Shown here one piece after another: positions 21,595 to 34,400 of a stretch of DNA of 64,000 nt. A model generated the notes under the pieces. The model saw nothing but the letters and a program-made list of their open reading frames with translations, made no database searches and was not told the DNA's origin. Every line of letters starts with the position of its first letter. Within the stretch, counting starts at the first letter, position 1. The position numbers were made by a program, and so were the translations under genes. The DNA is from Xiphophorus maculatus. Lineage: Eukaryota > Chordata > Actinopteri > Cyprinodontiformes > Poeciliidae. The stretch is from assembly GCF_002775205.1 (NCBI RefSeq), contig NC_036454.1:15830882-15894881 (forward strand), read 5' to 3'.

Positions 21595-24500
21595 ATGAAT
21601 GGGGATATGCCCCATGTTCCCATCACCACTCTTGCTGGGATCGCTAGCCTCACAGACTGTAAGTACCCCACACTGTATACCAAACGCCTGTCAAAGTTTG
21701 TGCGGCCATGTGAGGAAGAAGTTTTCAGTTTGAACAAAATTTTCGGTTTTGACTTTATGCTGTTTGTTTTTAACCCCTTTTTCTCTCTACATTGTTTCCA
21801 TAAAGCTGCATGCCCTGTAGGGCTCTTTATTCCTTTTCTGTCTTCGTATTGTCTTTGAAATAATTTTGTCTCTCTTCCCAGTGTTGAACCAGCTGCCGCT
21901 TCCTTCCCCTCTACCTGCCACCACCACTAAGAGCCTCTTGTTCAATTCGAGGATAGCAGAGGAAGTTAACCGTCTACTGGGGTGTCGGGATGAGAATCTG
22001 GCCTCCCAACTAGCCCATGGCCTTAACCAGGTCTCCACAGAGCACATGTGAGTGTATAAAATGATTTGACCTCAAATATTGTTACATCATGAAAATAGTG
22101 ATATGAAAACTGGAAGAAGCCTGTTTCTGGGAGAGGTTCACATTTAAATAAAATAGCTTGAAAGTTGAGATGCCATGACGGGATGAGACTAGATTCTGCT
22201 TCTGGTTTGTAAAGATGTTTGCTTCATTTTGTTATACTGCCAATTAATATATGTAAGAAACAATTTTATTTTCAATGGAGTTATGACACTTAACAGAGAT
22301 GATACAAACAGATGCTAATGGCTTCACTGCTGCTAAATTTGCAGGATGCAAATATTGCATAAGAACCTTCAGTATCTCTGTGATTAAAATTATTTTTCTG
22401 TTTAACTGTTGAGTGTGTTACATTTTTATACAATAACTTATGCATCCCAGTGTATGATCTGGTCATCAGCTTGTCCAGATTTAACTTTATAATTTTATTA
22501 TGTTGTTAAATATTTTCCATGAACATTAAAATGGAACAACTAGAGCTTTTAACAGGACTAGAAAGGTATATACATTTTTAGATGTTTGCTTTTGGTAAAA
22601 TTCCCTTACTTTGTTTTCAAATCTGTGAGCAGTCAATTTAAATTTTTTGCATGTTACGCCAGTAACACGCCAGTTTTACTTGAACTTTGTCTGATATTAA
22701 TGCAAAATTTCAGAGAACTGAAGGATAACCTGGGTAGCGATGAGCCAGAGGGAGACGCACCACTGTTGCTGCAGACCATGCTGGCCAGGAACCCTGGCAT
22801 CTTCAGGGAGAAAAGTATGGAAAAAAAAATGAAATTGTAATGTAATATTATTTTTATTGTTTATGATTTTAACAACAATATTATAATTTTTTAAAAAACA
22901 GATGTTATGCAGCAACCAATGGTACCACCTTTTAAGATCACCCAAAACTCCATGCACAGCCCTGCACAGTCTGCAAACTTCCAACCGGCTGCAATTTCTC
23001 CCAATCCATCAAGGTGGGTTTAATTGCAAAATGAACCTGTCATTATCAGTTCAATCTTGAAAAATAGCGTTACAAGGACTGTTGTTTAATCTCTATACAA
23101 AATAGAACATCACATAAAATAGTTTCATTAATTTGACTATTTTTCTTTGTCTTTTTTATTTTCCAATTTTCCGTCTGCTGCTGTTTATTGTATCCAGCCG
23201 GTTTGTGGGACCGCAGTCGGGTTCCAGTAGTCGGTACATAGGTCAGCAGAACAGTCCCGTGCCCAGCCCCTACACTCCTCAGAGCCCTGCACCGGGTTAC
23301 ATACAGCAGTATCCCCATCAACAACCGCCCAGCTACAACCAACACCAACAAATGTGTAAGCATGTTCTTGTGCGTGCATGTGTGCAGTGGAATGTGGAAA
23401 TTTGATTTGTGAAAAATGCTTGTTTGCATTTTATCATTAAAAGAACAATTGTTTAAACTTCAAACTGCATATGTCAGTCAATGTTAAAATATTTGTATTT
23501 TTATTTTAGGCCATCTGAAACATGTGGAAAACAAAATTAAAATTTTAAATACTTAACTTTTTAAACTTAAAATTTTGTATCTCAGTATCTAGTCAGTTAC
23601 ATCAGACAGATTATCATTGTTGGAGATTCTAAACTTAAAATGCATTTTCAAACTAATCATATTTTTAAAGTAACTCTCCTGTGTTTTTTAAAATGCGTAT
23701 TTAAAATGTTAGTCATAATTTGGACATTTTCTCATTAATGATTCACATTTAAGACTGTTATTTACATAACCTGAGGCAGCTTTTAGATTGTTATTGTTAT
23801 TTATGTCAAATAATTTTAGTTCCTTTCCCACATTTTTAATTGTAGGATTTTATTATTTAAAATGTTGTTTGAGAACTTTACTATTTTAAGACTGATGAAC
23901 AATTATTTCTAACTTTAAGGTTGTAGATTTTTAATTTAAACAGTTTTACTGAATTGTTTGTAATTCAGTGAGCATAATGGTAAGAATTAGAAACCAAGAC
24001 TGGTTTTCAACTCAAACCAAAGAAAGGTTCACAATAAGATAGAATAAATAGGTGTATCGCACAATAAGTGCAATACACCTATTTATTTAAACTATAGTGA
24101 CTTGGACATTTTGCTAGATTTCATTAAATCTGTTCTTACATTAAAATCAAACATGTTTACAATAAATATTGATGCTCAGATAAATTTGCCAGATGTATAA
24201 ATTTGTCGTAATCTTAAATTTAATCCTGTGACAGATTATGCAGGAAATAGAAATGTGCTAATTTTTGTTCTTTATATATTCAGCTTCAGTGGCGAGCCCA
24301 ATGGTGCCAGGTGGGATACGGAATATCCAAGAAGGCAAAGTATCAGGGCAGCTATCTAATGCTCCCAATCACCATTCAGACAGGCACGGTACGGACGACT
24401 ACATGAATATTGTGCAGCGGCTGGGAAATGAGGTATGCCTGACAAATTGTACTCCTAAATTGTGGATTTAATTTAATTGTTTGGATTGTTTAGATTTGCA

Positions 24501-25447
24501 CTTTATATTCACATTATTTGCACTTTTTGAAAACTTGTAAGCCAATGTCTAATGTAAATGGACCACTCAATGTTGTTTTGCAGGAAGGTGATTCAGCCAT
24601 GAGGAATCCTTCTTTCCAGCTGAGGTCTCCTCAGTCGGGCTGCTCTCCAACGTCAAGTGAGGGAACACCCAAACGTAAGGGCTCTTGGAGAGTAAAGAGG
24701 CAACACAATCCTAGAACTTTGACTACTTTATTAATCAGCGTCAAACTCCACAATTAGTATTTAATGAATGTGTATAGGCTTAAACCTCGGTAGCACTGGC
24801 AGAGGTTGTTTTATTGAATGGAAGGTGGATTTCATTCTTTAAAAATGAGCTTGCCTGTGTTGCTGCTCGTTTGTAGCGGGTTCTCGCCCACCGCTGATTC
24901 TCCAGTCGCCGCCTCCCTATGCGTCGTCGCCCAGGGAAGGCGGACATGACCAGAAGCAGCATCTTCAGCAGAGGAAGAAAACTCCCACAGTGAAAGAGGA
25001 GAAAGACATGTATGATATTGTTAGCTCTCCTAACAAGGACTCGACCAAACTCACCCTCAAGCTATCCAGGGTTAAGTCAAGTGAATCCGATCCATCAGGT
25101 ATTAGTCTATTAATAATCTGTACTTGAATATAGTTGTTGTTTTATTTTTTTTGCTTGTTTGAACTTGGTGTGTTTTACTTATTTGTCAGGTGATGCTGGG
25201 CCAGGCATGGATCAGAACTCTGACAATATTGAGGCAGAGCTGGGTTTTCAGCAAGTTCCAGTTCTTCAGCCTAATTTGGCAGCCAGACTGCAGCAGCAGC
25301 AGATCCTGCAACAGACTGGTGGAGCTGGTGGTCTTCAGCCCCCCAGTTCACCTTATGATGAGGCGGAGCTTGATGCTCTGGCTGAAATTGAAAGGATTGA
25401 ACGGGAGGCAGCCAGTGAAAAGTGTTCAAAAGAAGTTCAAGACAAAG
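21595..25447 (+). other. nipbl: nipbl N-terminal exon block (exons 2-10)
   Basis: Coding parts: 21595-21658 (ATG at 21595; exon acceptor near 21508), 21882-22047, 22714-22814, 22902-23013, 23198-23355, 24284-24432, 24584-24674, 24877-25098, 25190-25447. Together they encode residues 1 to about 440: the MAU2-binding segment, then a P/S/Q-rich region with SPVPSPYTPQSP, DSTKLTLKLSRVKSS, a short glutamine run (RLQQQQILQQ) and the conserved YDEAELDALAEIERIERE. The donor of 23198-23355 is the GTAAGC that makes ATG-T/CT-TCA join in frame; a nearby GTGTAAG would break it. Confidence 0.9.
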
Positions 25448-28400
25448 GTGTGGTTTTAAGATGTCTTCATTTTTATATCACAATATTGTTAATGAAAAAT
25501 ATATTGAATCGAATTGGTATTGATTTTTTTAATGTTTATCTTTGTATAGACAAGCCACTTAAGAAGAGAAAACAGGACTCATTTCCTCTTGAGCCTGGAG
25601 CAGGAGGACCAGGGGCCCCCACTGGTGCCCCGGGGAGTGGATCCACAGGAGGGGCCAATGCAGGCAAACTGACCCCACAAGAGGCCACTGCAGCTGGAAA
25701 CGGTGCCAGTCGCCCTCCCCTCATGGTGAGCATCGACCTCCAGCAGGCAGGGAGAGCTGACGGCCAGCTCGACCCCTGTCTGGCTGCCCCTATTCCTGCC
25801 CTTGAAGCCCAACGCTGGCCTGAAGAACCAGCAAGCGGGCCGGCAGCAGTGGAAGGTTCTGACACAGCTTTGCGGTTGAAACCCGACGGGCGACCGGAGG
25901 TCATCAAAAACAGAGTTGATAAGCACGACAGCAGGAGAGAAGGTCGGGAGTCATCCAAGCACCGACACCACGAGAAGTCGTCAGATAGACGCGGAGAGTT
26001 ACCAAAGCCCTCGAACCGAGCGGAACACGGCCGAGACCGGGACCGCGAGTCCGACAGGGATAGGAGGCATCGAAGCGAGACCAGCAGTAGAGACAGGCGG
26101 TCCCCTGATTCCCGTTCCAGGAGCGATCGAGATCGGTCTGGCTTCCAGGCCGCCGGAGAGCCCGGTCGGAGCAGCGGTAAACAAGACGGATCCAAAGCGG
26201 CCTCTTCTTCCACTGGTGCTAAAATTCCAGATTCTTTCCCTGCTCAGCTCCTTGGAGGGCATACCGGAGCATTGAAGAACTTCCAGATCCCCAAGGTGAT
26301 CTGGGCTGACCAAACCAAATATATATTCGCCTACCAATCATTCAGCTGTCACTGCCTGCAATCTCACAAAACCAAATCATTCCCCTGCTCACTCTTGAGT
26401 TTTGTTTTCCCATTTTAAGTTTATTTCTTTTTCTTTTTTTTTTTTTTTAATTCAGATTTTAGTTTTTAAATTTTGTTAACACATTAACTCAGACCTAACC
26501 ATCTGTTAAACTCAGATATTTTTTTAAGTTTGTATACAGATAGAAGTAGTTGGTGGACATAAAAATGCAAATACATCAAGGACTTCTTCCACTGTGGCCA
26601 ACTGTTTTCTGAAATCTGGCTTGTAAAGCAAAATCTCTTGGTCAACTCTTACCTATTGATATAGATTGATGAATGGATATAGGAGGGATGCACGATATAT
26701 TGACACTGACATCGGTATTGACCAATATTAGTAATTTTTTAAGACACAAGTGTTGGTCCGATAAATAAAATGGGGCCGATATTAAAAATAGATATGTATT
26801 TCCATCTTCTGTCCTTTTGTTTCCGGATGGGAAGGAGGTTAGTTGTGACATTTGTTTTGCCATGTAACAGTGATAGAGATTCAGTGCAAGATTGTGGGGA
26901 GTGTAACTGAAGCAAAGAAGCAGTGGTGTGATCGTTTTTGTTTCGATGTGCTGAAAAGGTGGAGAAATGTATATTATACTGGTAAATATTGGCTATCTAA
27001 CAGCAATATTAATATCGGACATTGATATCAGTCACTATGTTTATGTTCACACTGCAAGCCTGAATGATCATTTTCGATTTAGGTCACGTCAGGCTGCAGC
27101 GTGAATGTAGCATATGTCATGACAGTATAGGATGAGACAAATCTGTGAAAAAGTTGAGCTCCTCTCCCTCGTTCTTCCCTGTGGTCCTACTGCCATCTGC
27201 AGAAACACGCCGCTTAAGAGACAACCAATCAGAGCCAGAACCTCCTCCTTTTGATTCAAACTATGACTGCCTGCTTTAGTCTTATGAATGAGGGAAAATG
27301 TATTTGACTGCTTTCATCTAGCTAATCAGCAGGTCATATTTTCTTTGTTTTTCATCATTGTAAATTTCCTACAGTATACCGTTAGTTTTGGCTTCAGAGT
27401 TACTAAAATCATGCATGTATTTTATATGAAGGGCTGCAGCAAACACTGTGATAGAGCAATCACACCATTGCCATGCAGCGTGTGAATGCATGATACTTCA
27501 AATATCATAACCAACCACTAATTGGTGAATGCTTTATTGCAGACATTGATATTGGGTTAATGATTATGGTTTGATTTATTGTTGAGCTCCTGCTTTTATG
27601 TTTTTTTAAGCCTTAAATATCAGTTGCATATTTTACAGCATTTTTTTTGCTATACTCTGAAAAAGTCAGAATCTTCTACATTCATAGCATGTTTCACTGA
27701 ACAAAATATTTTTGTGTATTGGAGTTGGTCAACTTCAGTCATTTTCATTTTCACATCATTTTTTAGTCAGCGCTTTAAATTCAGTGGACAAGATATCAAA
27801 GATTTAAAAAGACAAATTTCTACATCTTGCTTTGTTTTGGTTTTGTGGCAATGATTTGTTTGTTGTTGGATCATTTTCTACCATTATCCCACAGTGTTGA
27901 ACATTAACCTAAATCATGAGAAAGTGGAACATCTCCTTATGTATTTGCTCCAGGTTTCTGGGACTTAACATCAAAATCACAAACATTGTCAGTTTGAATC
28001 ATTGTTTTATTTTTATTTTGTCAGATTCAGCTGTCTTAAAATTATATAAACATGCTCAAAGTTACTCAAACTTGACATCATTTTTTTTCTCTTTTTTTCC
28101 CCTTTTTTGTAGATTAATCGTGATCGGGAGAACAGCGGATCAACTGAAAGTCAAAGGTGGAGCCAGCCTAAGGTGAAACTAGAGAGGCTAGGTTTGGTGA
28201 AGGACTTTGAGAAGCGACCCAAGCCTGTGGTGGTGTTAAAAAAGCTCTCAGTCGACCAGATTCAGAGAATCATTCGGCACAGCAAGTCTGGGAAGAACCG
28301 GTTCTCAGGAAAGTCTGGGAAAAGTAAGAAACTCCAGACACATTTTGCACTATTTTAAATATGTTTAAATTTTTTTAGCTGTCTTTTCTTCTACTCCTCA

Positions 28401-31400
28401 TTAAAGTTATTTATTAACTTAAGGTAATACTGTCACATATTTAGGTGGTATGGACCCAGAAGTTTTAAGGGAGCTTCCCCCAGAATTACTGGAAGAAATT
28501 GAGTCAACCATGCCAATGTATGAACGGGTAAAGATGAACAAGAGGAAACGCAGTACAGTAAACGAGAGGCCCAAATATGCTGAAGTCAGCTCAGATGAAG
28601 ACTATGATGCAAATGGAGAGTGTGAGTAAAATGATCTTTCTTGAGAGATTTCTTTTAAGGAATATTAAGATGTTTTATTCAGTAGATCATTAGAGATTAT
28701 CAGGGTTAAACCTATGGTGTTTTATGCTAGAAAATCCTTCTGATGGCTGAAAATAGTCTCTAAGCCATGCTTAGAACACATTAATATTAGGAAAATTGTG
28801 ATAATGATGTCATGTTTGTTCTTTGCAGCAGCAAGGAAGCGTCACAAAAGAGAGAAAGACAGAGCCTGGGAATTTGAAGAGAGGGAACGACGGGGTTCCG
28901 GAGATCACCGAAAGAGCGGGAACCGAGAAGGTCGGCGAGGCTCAGGTAGCCGCTACCGCGACTCCTCCGAGGAAGATTCGCCTCCACCCAGCATGAGTGA
29001 AAGTATGAAAAATTCATTGAAAGATATTTTTTTTCTTTTTAAAGATCTGTGTTGCATAAATATGCACTTTAAAAAACTTACAAAATAAGGTTTTTAAAGT
29101 TAATACTAACTGCTTTGATAGATTACATTGAAATAATTTTTTTCTTACACAGAAAAATGTTTTCTTTTTTTTATGAAAGCAAATAGAAAATTAAGTTAAT
29201 GCTAACATATTAAAGTGTTTATATGTGGTCCACACAGAATATTTTCTCAGAAAATTTTTTTTTTCCATATTCAGTTGCCAGAAAAATGAAGATGAAAGAG
29301 AAGCAGAAGAAACGAAAAGCATACGAACCTAAGCTAACCCAAGAAGAGCTAATGGACTCATCCACATTCAAGAGATTCTTGGCAAGCATTGACAACATAC
29401 TAGAAAATCTGGAGGATGTGGATTTTACTACCATGGGTAATTATCAGCATCAGTTTACATTGTGTTTGCAAAAACACTTAAGTTCCGTTTTGAATTTGGT
29501 CAAACCTCCTTTCCTGTTTGCTTTTTCTAAGCAGCAGATGATGATGAGATACCTCAGGAACTGTTGCTTGGTAAACACCAGCTGAATGAGCTTGGCAGTG
29601 AGTCTGCCAAAATTAAGGCCATGAGCATCACCAGCAAGGTACAGTAGATTGTGTAATATCTGTATGTAGACCCATATTTATGTGTGATTTTTCAGACGTT
29701 GGTCTAAGTGGCCTATGTGTTTCTGTAGATCCCATCAGATAAATTGGTGAAGCTTCTGAATATCCTTGAAAAGAATATCCAGGATGGAGCCAAGCTCTCT
29801 ACCTTGTTAAACCATGTGAGTGCTTTCCCTCAAATTGTCTGCTTTATTACTAAGTTAGCAGTGATTTTACAGAAAATATTAAAACATCAACTACAAAATT
29901 GTATTGTCCTCATAGTGAATAATTAAGCTTTCTGCAAAAAAAAAAAATAAAATCTCCCCTCAGGACCACGATGCTGAAAGTGAAGAAAGGCTCTGGAGAG
30001 ACTTGATAATGGAGAGAGTCACAAAGTCCGCCGACGCCTGTTTGACAGCACTTAACATCATGACCTCAACACACATGCCAAAGGCTGTGTACATAGAGGA
30101 TGTTATTGAGCGCGTGCTACAATACACCAAGTTTCACCTTCAGAATACACTTTATCCACAGTACGATCCTGTCTACAGAGTGGACCCACATGGAGGTGAA
30201 TATTGTCACAGAACACCATCAGATTCTAAAGCAGAGGTCTGTTAATGGAGTGGCCTATTTGAAGCTTATCTAAATGATTTGGGTTTTTCAAAGTCTAGGC
30301 AAATAAATTATGAATTATTATCTTTACTGGCTTTAAAGATTAATACATTTTTATGACAAGAAAGCTATAAAAATCATTTTGCCACAGCAATTACCCATTA
30401 TTTATGTTAAGTTACTCCAAAGCTTCTGTAAAGGTGCAACTCAACAGCTGTTTTCAGGTGAGGTTAGTTGTCTGATTTGGCTCTGCTTCCTGTCATGGAA
30501 GCAAACGTGGGAGAAAAACCATCCCAAAAAGGTTCCCTTGTTGCTGAACGTGTTGATGCTCTGAATGCTGTGGTCATTTAGACAATTTATGGATTTTTCT
30601 TACATTTTATTCAAATATTTTATTTATGGTGCTACTAGCTGTCTTCCTATGTGCACACAAGAAAATATTATAGAAAAATAATCTTTTTACTTGACTTCTT
30701 TGTCAATAATAAACATTTTTCTTTTCCCATCCAGGTGGGATGTTGAGCTCCAAGGCAAAGCGTGCCAAATGCTCAACACACAAACAACGTGTAATTGTGA
30801 TGTTGTACAACAAAGTTTGTGACATCGTCAGCAACATTTCAGAGCTTCTAGAAATCCAGCTTCTTACGGACACAACCATCCTACAGGTTAAAAAAAATAT
30901 ATATATGTAAAAAGAAAAAAATACCTATAATGTTGGAATCTGCTGTTCAGCTTGGTGTCAATTGCATTAAATTACGAAATATATATTTTATTGATTTTTA
31001 ATTTTTTTAACTTGTCTTGCAGGTTTCCTCTATGGGAATAACTCCATTTTTTGTGGAGAATGTTAGTGAGCTGCAGTTGTGTGCCATTAAGCTTGTGACA
31101 GCGGTGAGTCTTTAAAGGGAAAAAAAAATAATTGGTTTGAGTCATCTGAAATAATACATAGAAGTACCTCATTATTAGATTTGACATCTGATTTATTTTT
31201 TAACCATGTCTGATCTTTGTTTCTACTGTTCTGCAAAACCGGAGATTTGTAAATCATTTCTTTGTGTTGCAGGTTTTCTCACGTTATGAGAAGCATCGGC
31301 AGCTTATTTTGGAAGAGATCTTTACTTCTTTGGCCAGGTTACCCACCAGCAAGCGCTCCCTGAGGAATTTCAGGTAGCTTGATTAAACATTTGTTCTCAT

Positions 31401-34400
31401 TGACATGTGAAAATAAACTGTTGTAGGCACCAAAGGGGAACAAAAATGAAATGTATAATTTTTCTTGAGATCTGGAATCGCTCGTTGCCCGTGGTGACGG
31501 CCAACTCAATGTGCTGTCTCTTTTTTGCTAGGCTGAACAGCTCAGACCAGGATGGAGAACCGATGTACATCCAGATGGTGACCGCTCTGGTGCTGCAACT
31601 GATCCAGTGTGTGGTCCATCTCCCTAGCGACAAGGATGTTTTTGAAGAGTACGACAAGGTGGGAGAGCAAACGGATCAAAAACCTTCTTCCCATGTGGGA
31701 AACTTATTTTCTGATTAATCTTTTTTGTTTTAAGGTGGATCAGGACGTCCTGATAACCAACTCGTATGAGACAGCTATGCGGACAGCGCAAAACTTCCTT
31801 TCAGTCTTCCTCAAAAAGTAAAATGATTGTTTCCACCCTTTATGTTGTACTTTTGCGACAAATATTTAAGTTCAATTATTATTTTTTATTATTATTATTA
31901 TGGTGACTAGATGAATCTTTAAGCCTTCTGGTACTACATTAACCATTTATTAAGCAATTAACCAAGCCTTCTGAAGTACATTTCATTTTTCAATCACTTT
32001 TGTTTTATGAATCAACTTTTTCTGCTCTGTTCTTTTTATAAATAATTATTCTTATCCTTTGCCTTTGTTATTTTTTGTATCAGATGTGGCAGCAAGCAGG
32101 GAGAAGAAGACTACCGACCGTTATTTGAAAACTTTGTCCAGGACCTGCTATCAACTGTAAACAAACCAGAGTGGCCTGCAGCAGAGCTGTTGCTCAGTCT
32201 TCTTGGAAGACTGTTGGTTAGTGTGGAGAACTATTTGAAACTGGAGATATTTAAATCTGTGAATGAGTGCTAGTGTGAGATTGGTTGAAACCGCTTAGTA
32301 CCTTTGAAAATAAATCCTCCCTCATGCTTTGTTCAGATAATTAGCTTTGTCCTGCATGTTTCAATGAAATAATAATTTTCCATACACATGTAAATAAGTC
32401 ATCATTGCAATTTGCATTGCTTTGTTGTTAAGGTATTTTTTTTCTACTTCTCTGTTTTATCCCCATCAGGTACACCAGTTCAGTAATAAGCAGACAGAAA
32501 TGGCTCTGAGAGTAGCATCTCTGGACTACCTAGGCACAGTGGCTGCCAGACTCAGGAAGGACGCTGTCACTAGCAGGATGGACCAGAGATCTATCGATCG
32601 CATCCTACAAGCGGTAGAAAACTTTGTCATCGCATCCAGTGTTCAACCATGAAACTGAAACTGGCTAATGATTAATCCTATTGAATTAGTAATTGCCAGT
32701 GGGTGGTTATTTTGATTCACAGTCTTGCACCTATATGCTTGAGTTGACAATCTGAGTCATTTTGTTCTTATTTGACTTGGTCAAAAGTGATCTTTCAGGG
32801 GGAGGTTCTGGTTTGTAAAGCATAATGTTAAGTCAAGAACTCTCATGTCAGTTAAACTGTTACCCATCTTGAAACCTAAAACAACATTTCACAGGTTAAA
32901 TTATTTCTGCACATTTTAAAATAATGACAAATAAAGTAGGTCTTCTCTACCTAAATGTATTATTATATTTCCTATAAATGGGTGTTTGGGAGGTAGTGGT
33001 TGGTAGTGGATGTGCTTGGAAAATTCATATAGCCTCCCTTTGTGAATTAAGTAAGATAAAAAATCTGCTGCAGACTTTCATGTCTAATTTCAGAGGTCAA
33101 CCTCAGAGCTGTTGTAGAGTCGGAGGTATGTGCCATAAAGGTGATCAGTGATTTTACAAGCATCTGGCTTTAATGTGAACTATGACTGTCGCTTTGTTTG
33201 TCACCTGGAATTTTAAAGTGAAGTCTTATTGGAAGGTTGTAAGCAGTTAATGTCTTTCCTGTAGCAGATTGGCATTTTCATATAGAATAAATGTAAAATA
33301 AACCCAGGTCAGCTGGTCCTAAAGGCTGAAGCAAGCAGCTAGTCTGAGTTTGTCCCTGTTCTAAACCAAATTTCCGCTGCACTCTTTAAAAAATTTCAGC
33401 TTTTTAATGAACTTTTTCATGAGCCTTTAAAATCCTGTTCCACTTGCATCAGATGGTTATTAACAAAGAGGGTAAATATAATGTCAATAGGAAGCAGAGG
33501 TTGGAGATTGTGCACTACTGATGATCTTCTGATGTGAAATGTGCAGTAAACAGGAAATGCAAAGAGTGGCGGGTTACTTTACTTTACTTTATTTCTGCTT
33601 GAGACAGTTATGAAGAAATTTGCTGTGCATATTCTCAGATGGGAAGATTGTTGATGGTGCACTACCTTTACCCTTCCATTTTCCCTGTAAATAAATAATA
33701 CTAAACTTTTTTTGTGGATTACCACGTAATGCAGACATGATGCCGGTTTAAAGGTTCATGAAATACCTCTAAATAATATGTATCAATGTCTTTGAGTCTG
33801 GATTAATACCAAATAAAATTGCAAAGAGAGTTACCTACTGTAGGTAAGATTGCTTACTGATTGCTGTTTACATCCTGTCTTTTTTTGATGGATTTGAGTC
33901 TAATCTGTCTCTGTGACTGTCTAGTCTCCAGGGACTGATGAGACGCAGCAGCTGCAGAAAGCTTTACTGGACTATATGGAAGAAAATGCTGAGACTGATC
34001 CTTCTCTGGTGGTGAGTTAACATCACGCTTATTAAAGTATTGAGATCAAAACATTTTTGCACAGTGAACAACACACTGATTTTTTTTTTTATATCATTAT
34101 TTTAAATGCAATCCATGTAAAAATCCCTCTCTTTAAATGAATGCTCACTCAAATCTTTTACGTAGTTAGTTCATGTTGTGTTCTGTTCAACAAACATTTG
34201 ATTTTTAATGTATTGAAAGCTATGCTAATTATAGATTCTTTGTATTTTCATGCATTGTTTTTTGAATTATTACAACTTATAAGTACCTCAGTCTAAGAAA
34301 AATACTTTTTGTCAAATGAGCCTGATCTAAAACTTTGTGTTTATGTGATAGTTTGCCAGAAAGTTCTACATTGCCCAGTGGTTCCGTGACGCCACAACCG

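Noticed and set aside
25536..26213. 225-codon minus-strand frame opposite the nipbl RD-rich exon
   Set aside because: Shadow of the repetitive coding strand: serine/arginine/leucine-rich, no homology, no promoter.
25159..26418. 419-codon continuous frame as a single exon
   Set aside because: It joins two real nipbl exons through a stop-free intron and runs past the 26295 donor; the flanking splice signals and homology show the exon borders. Retention is kept as a finding only.
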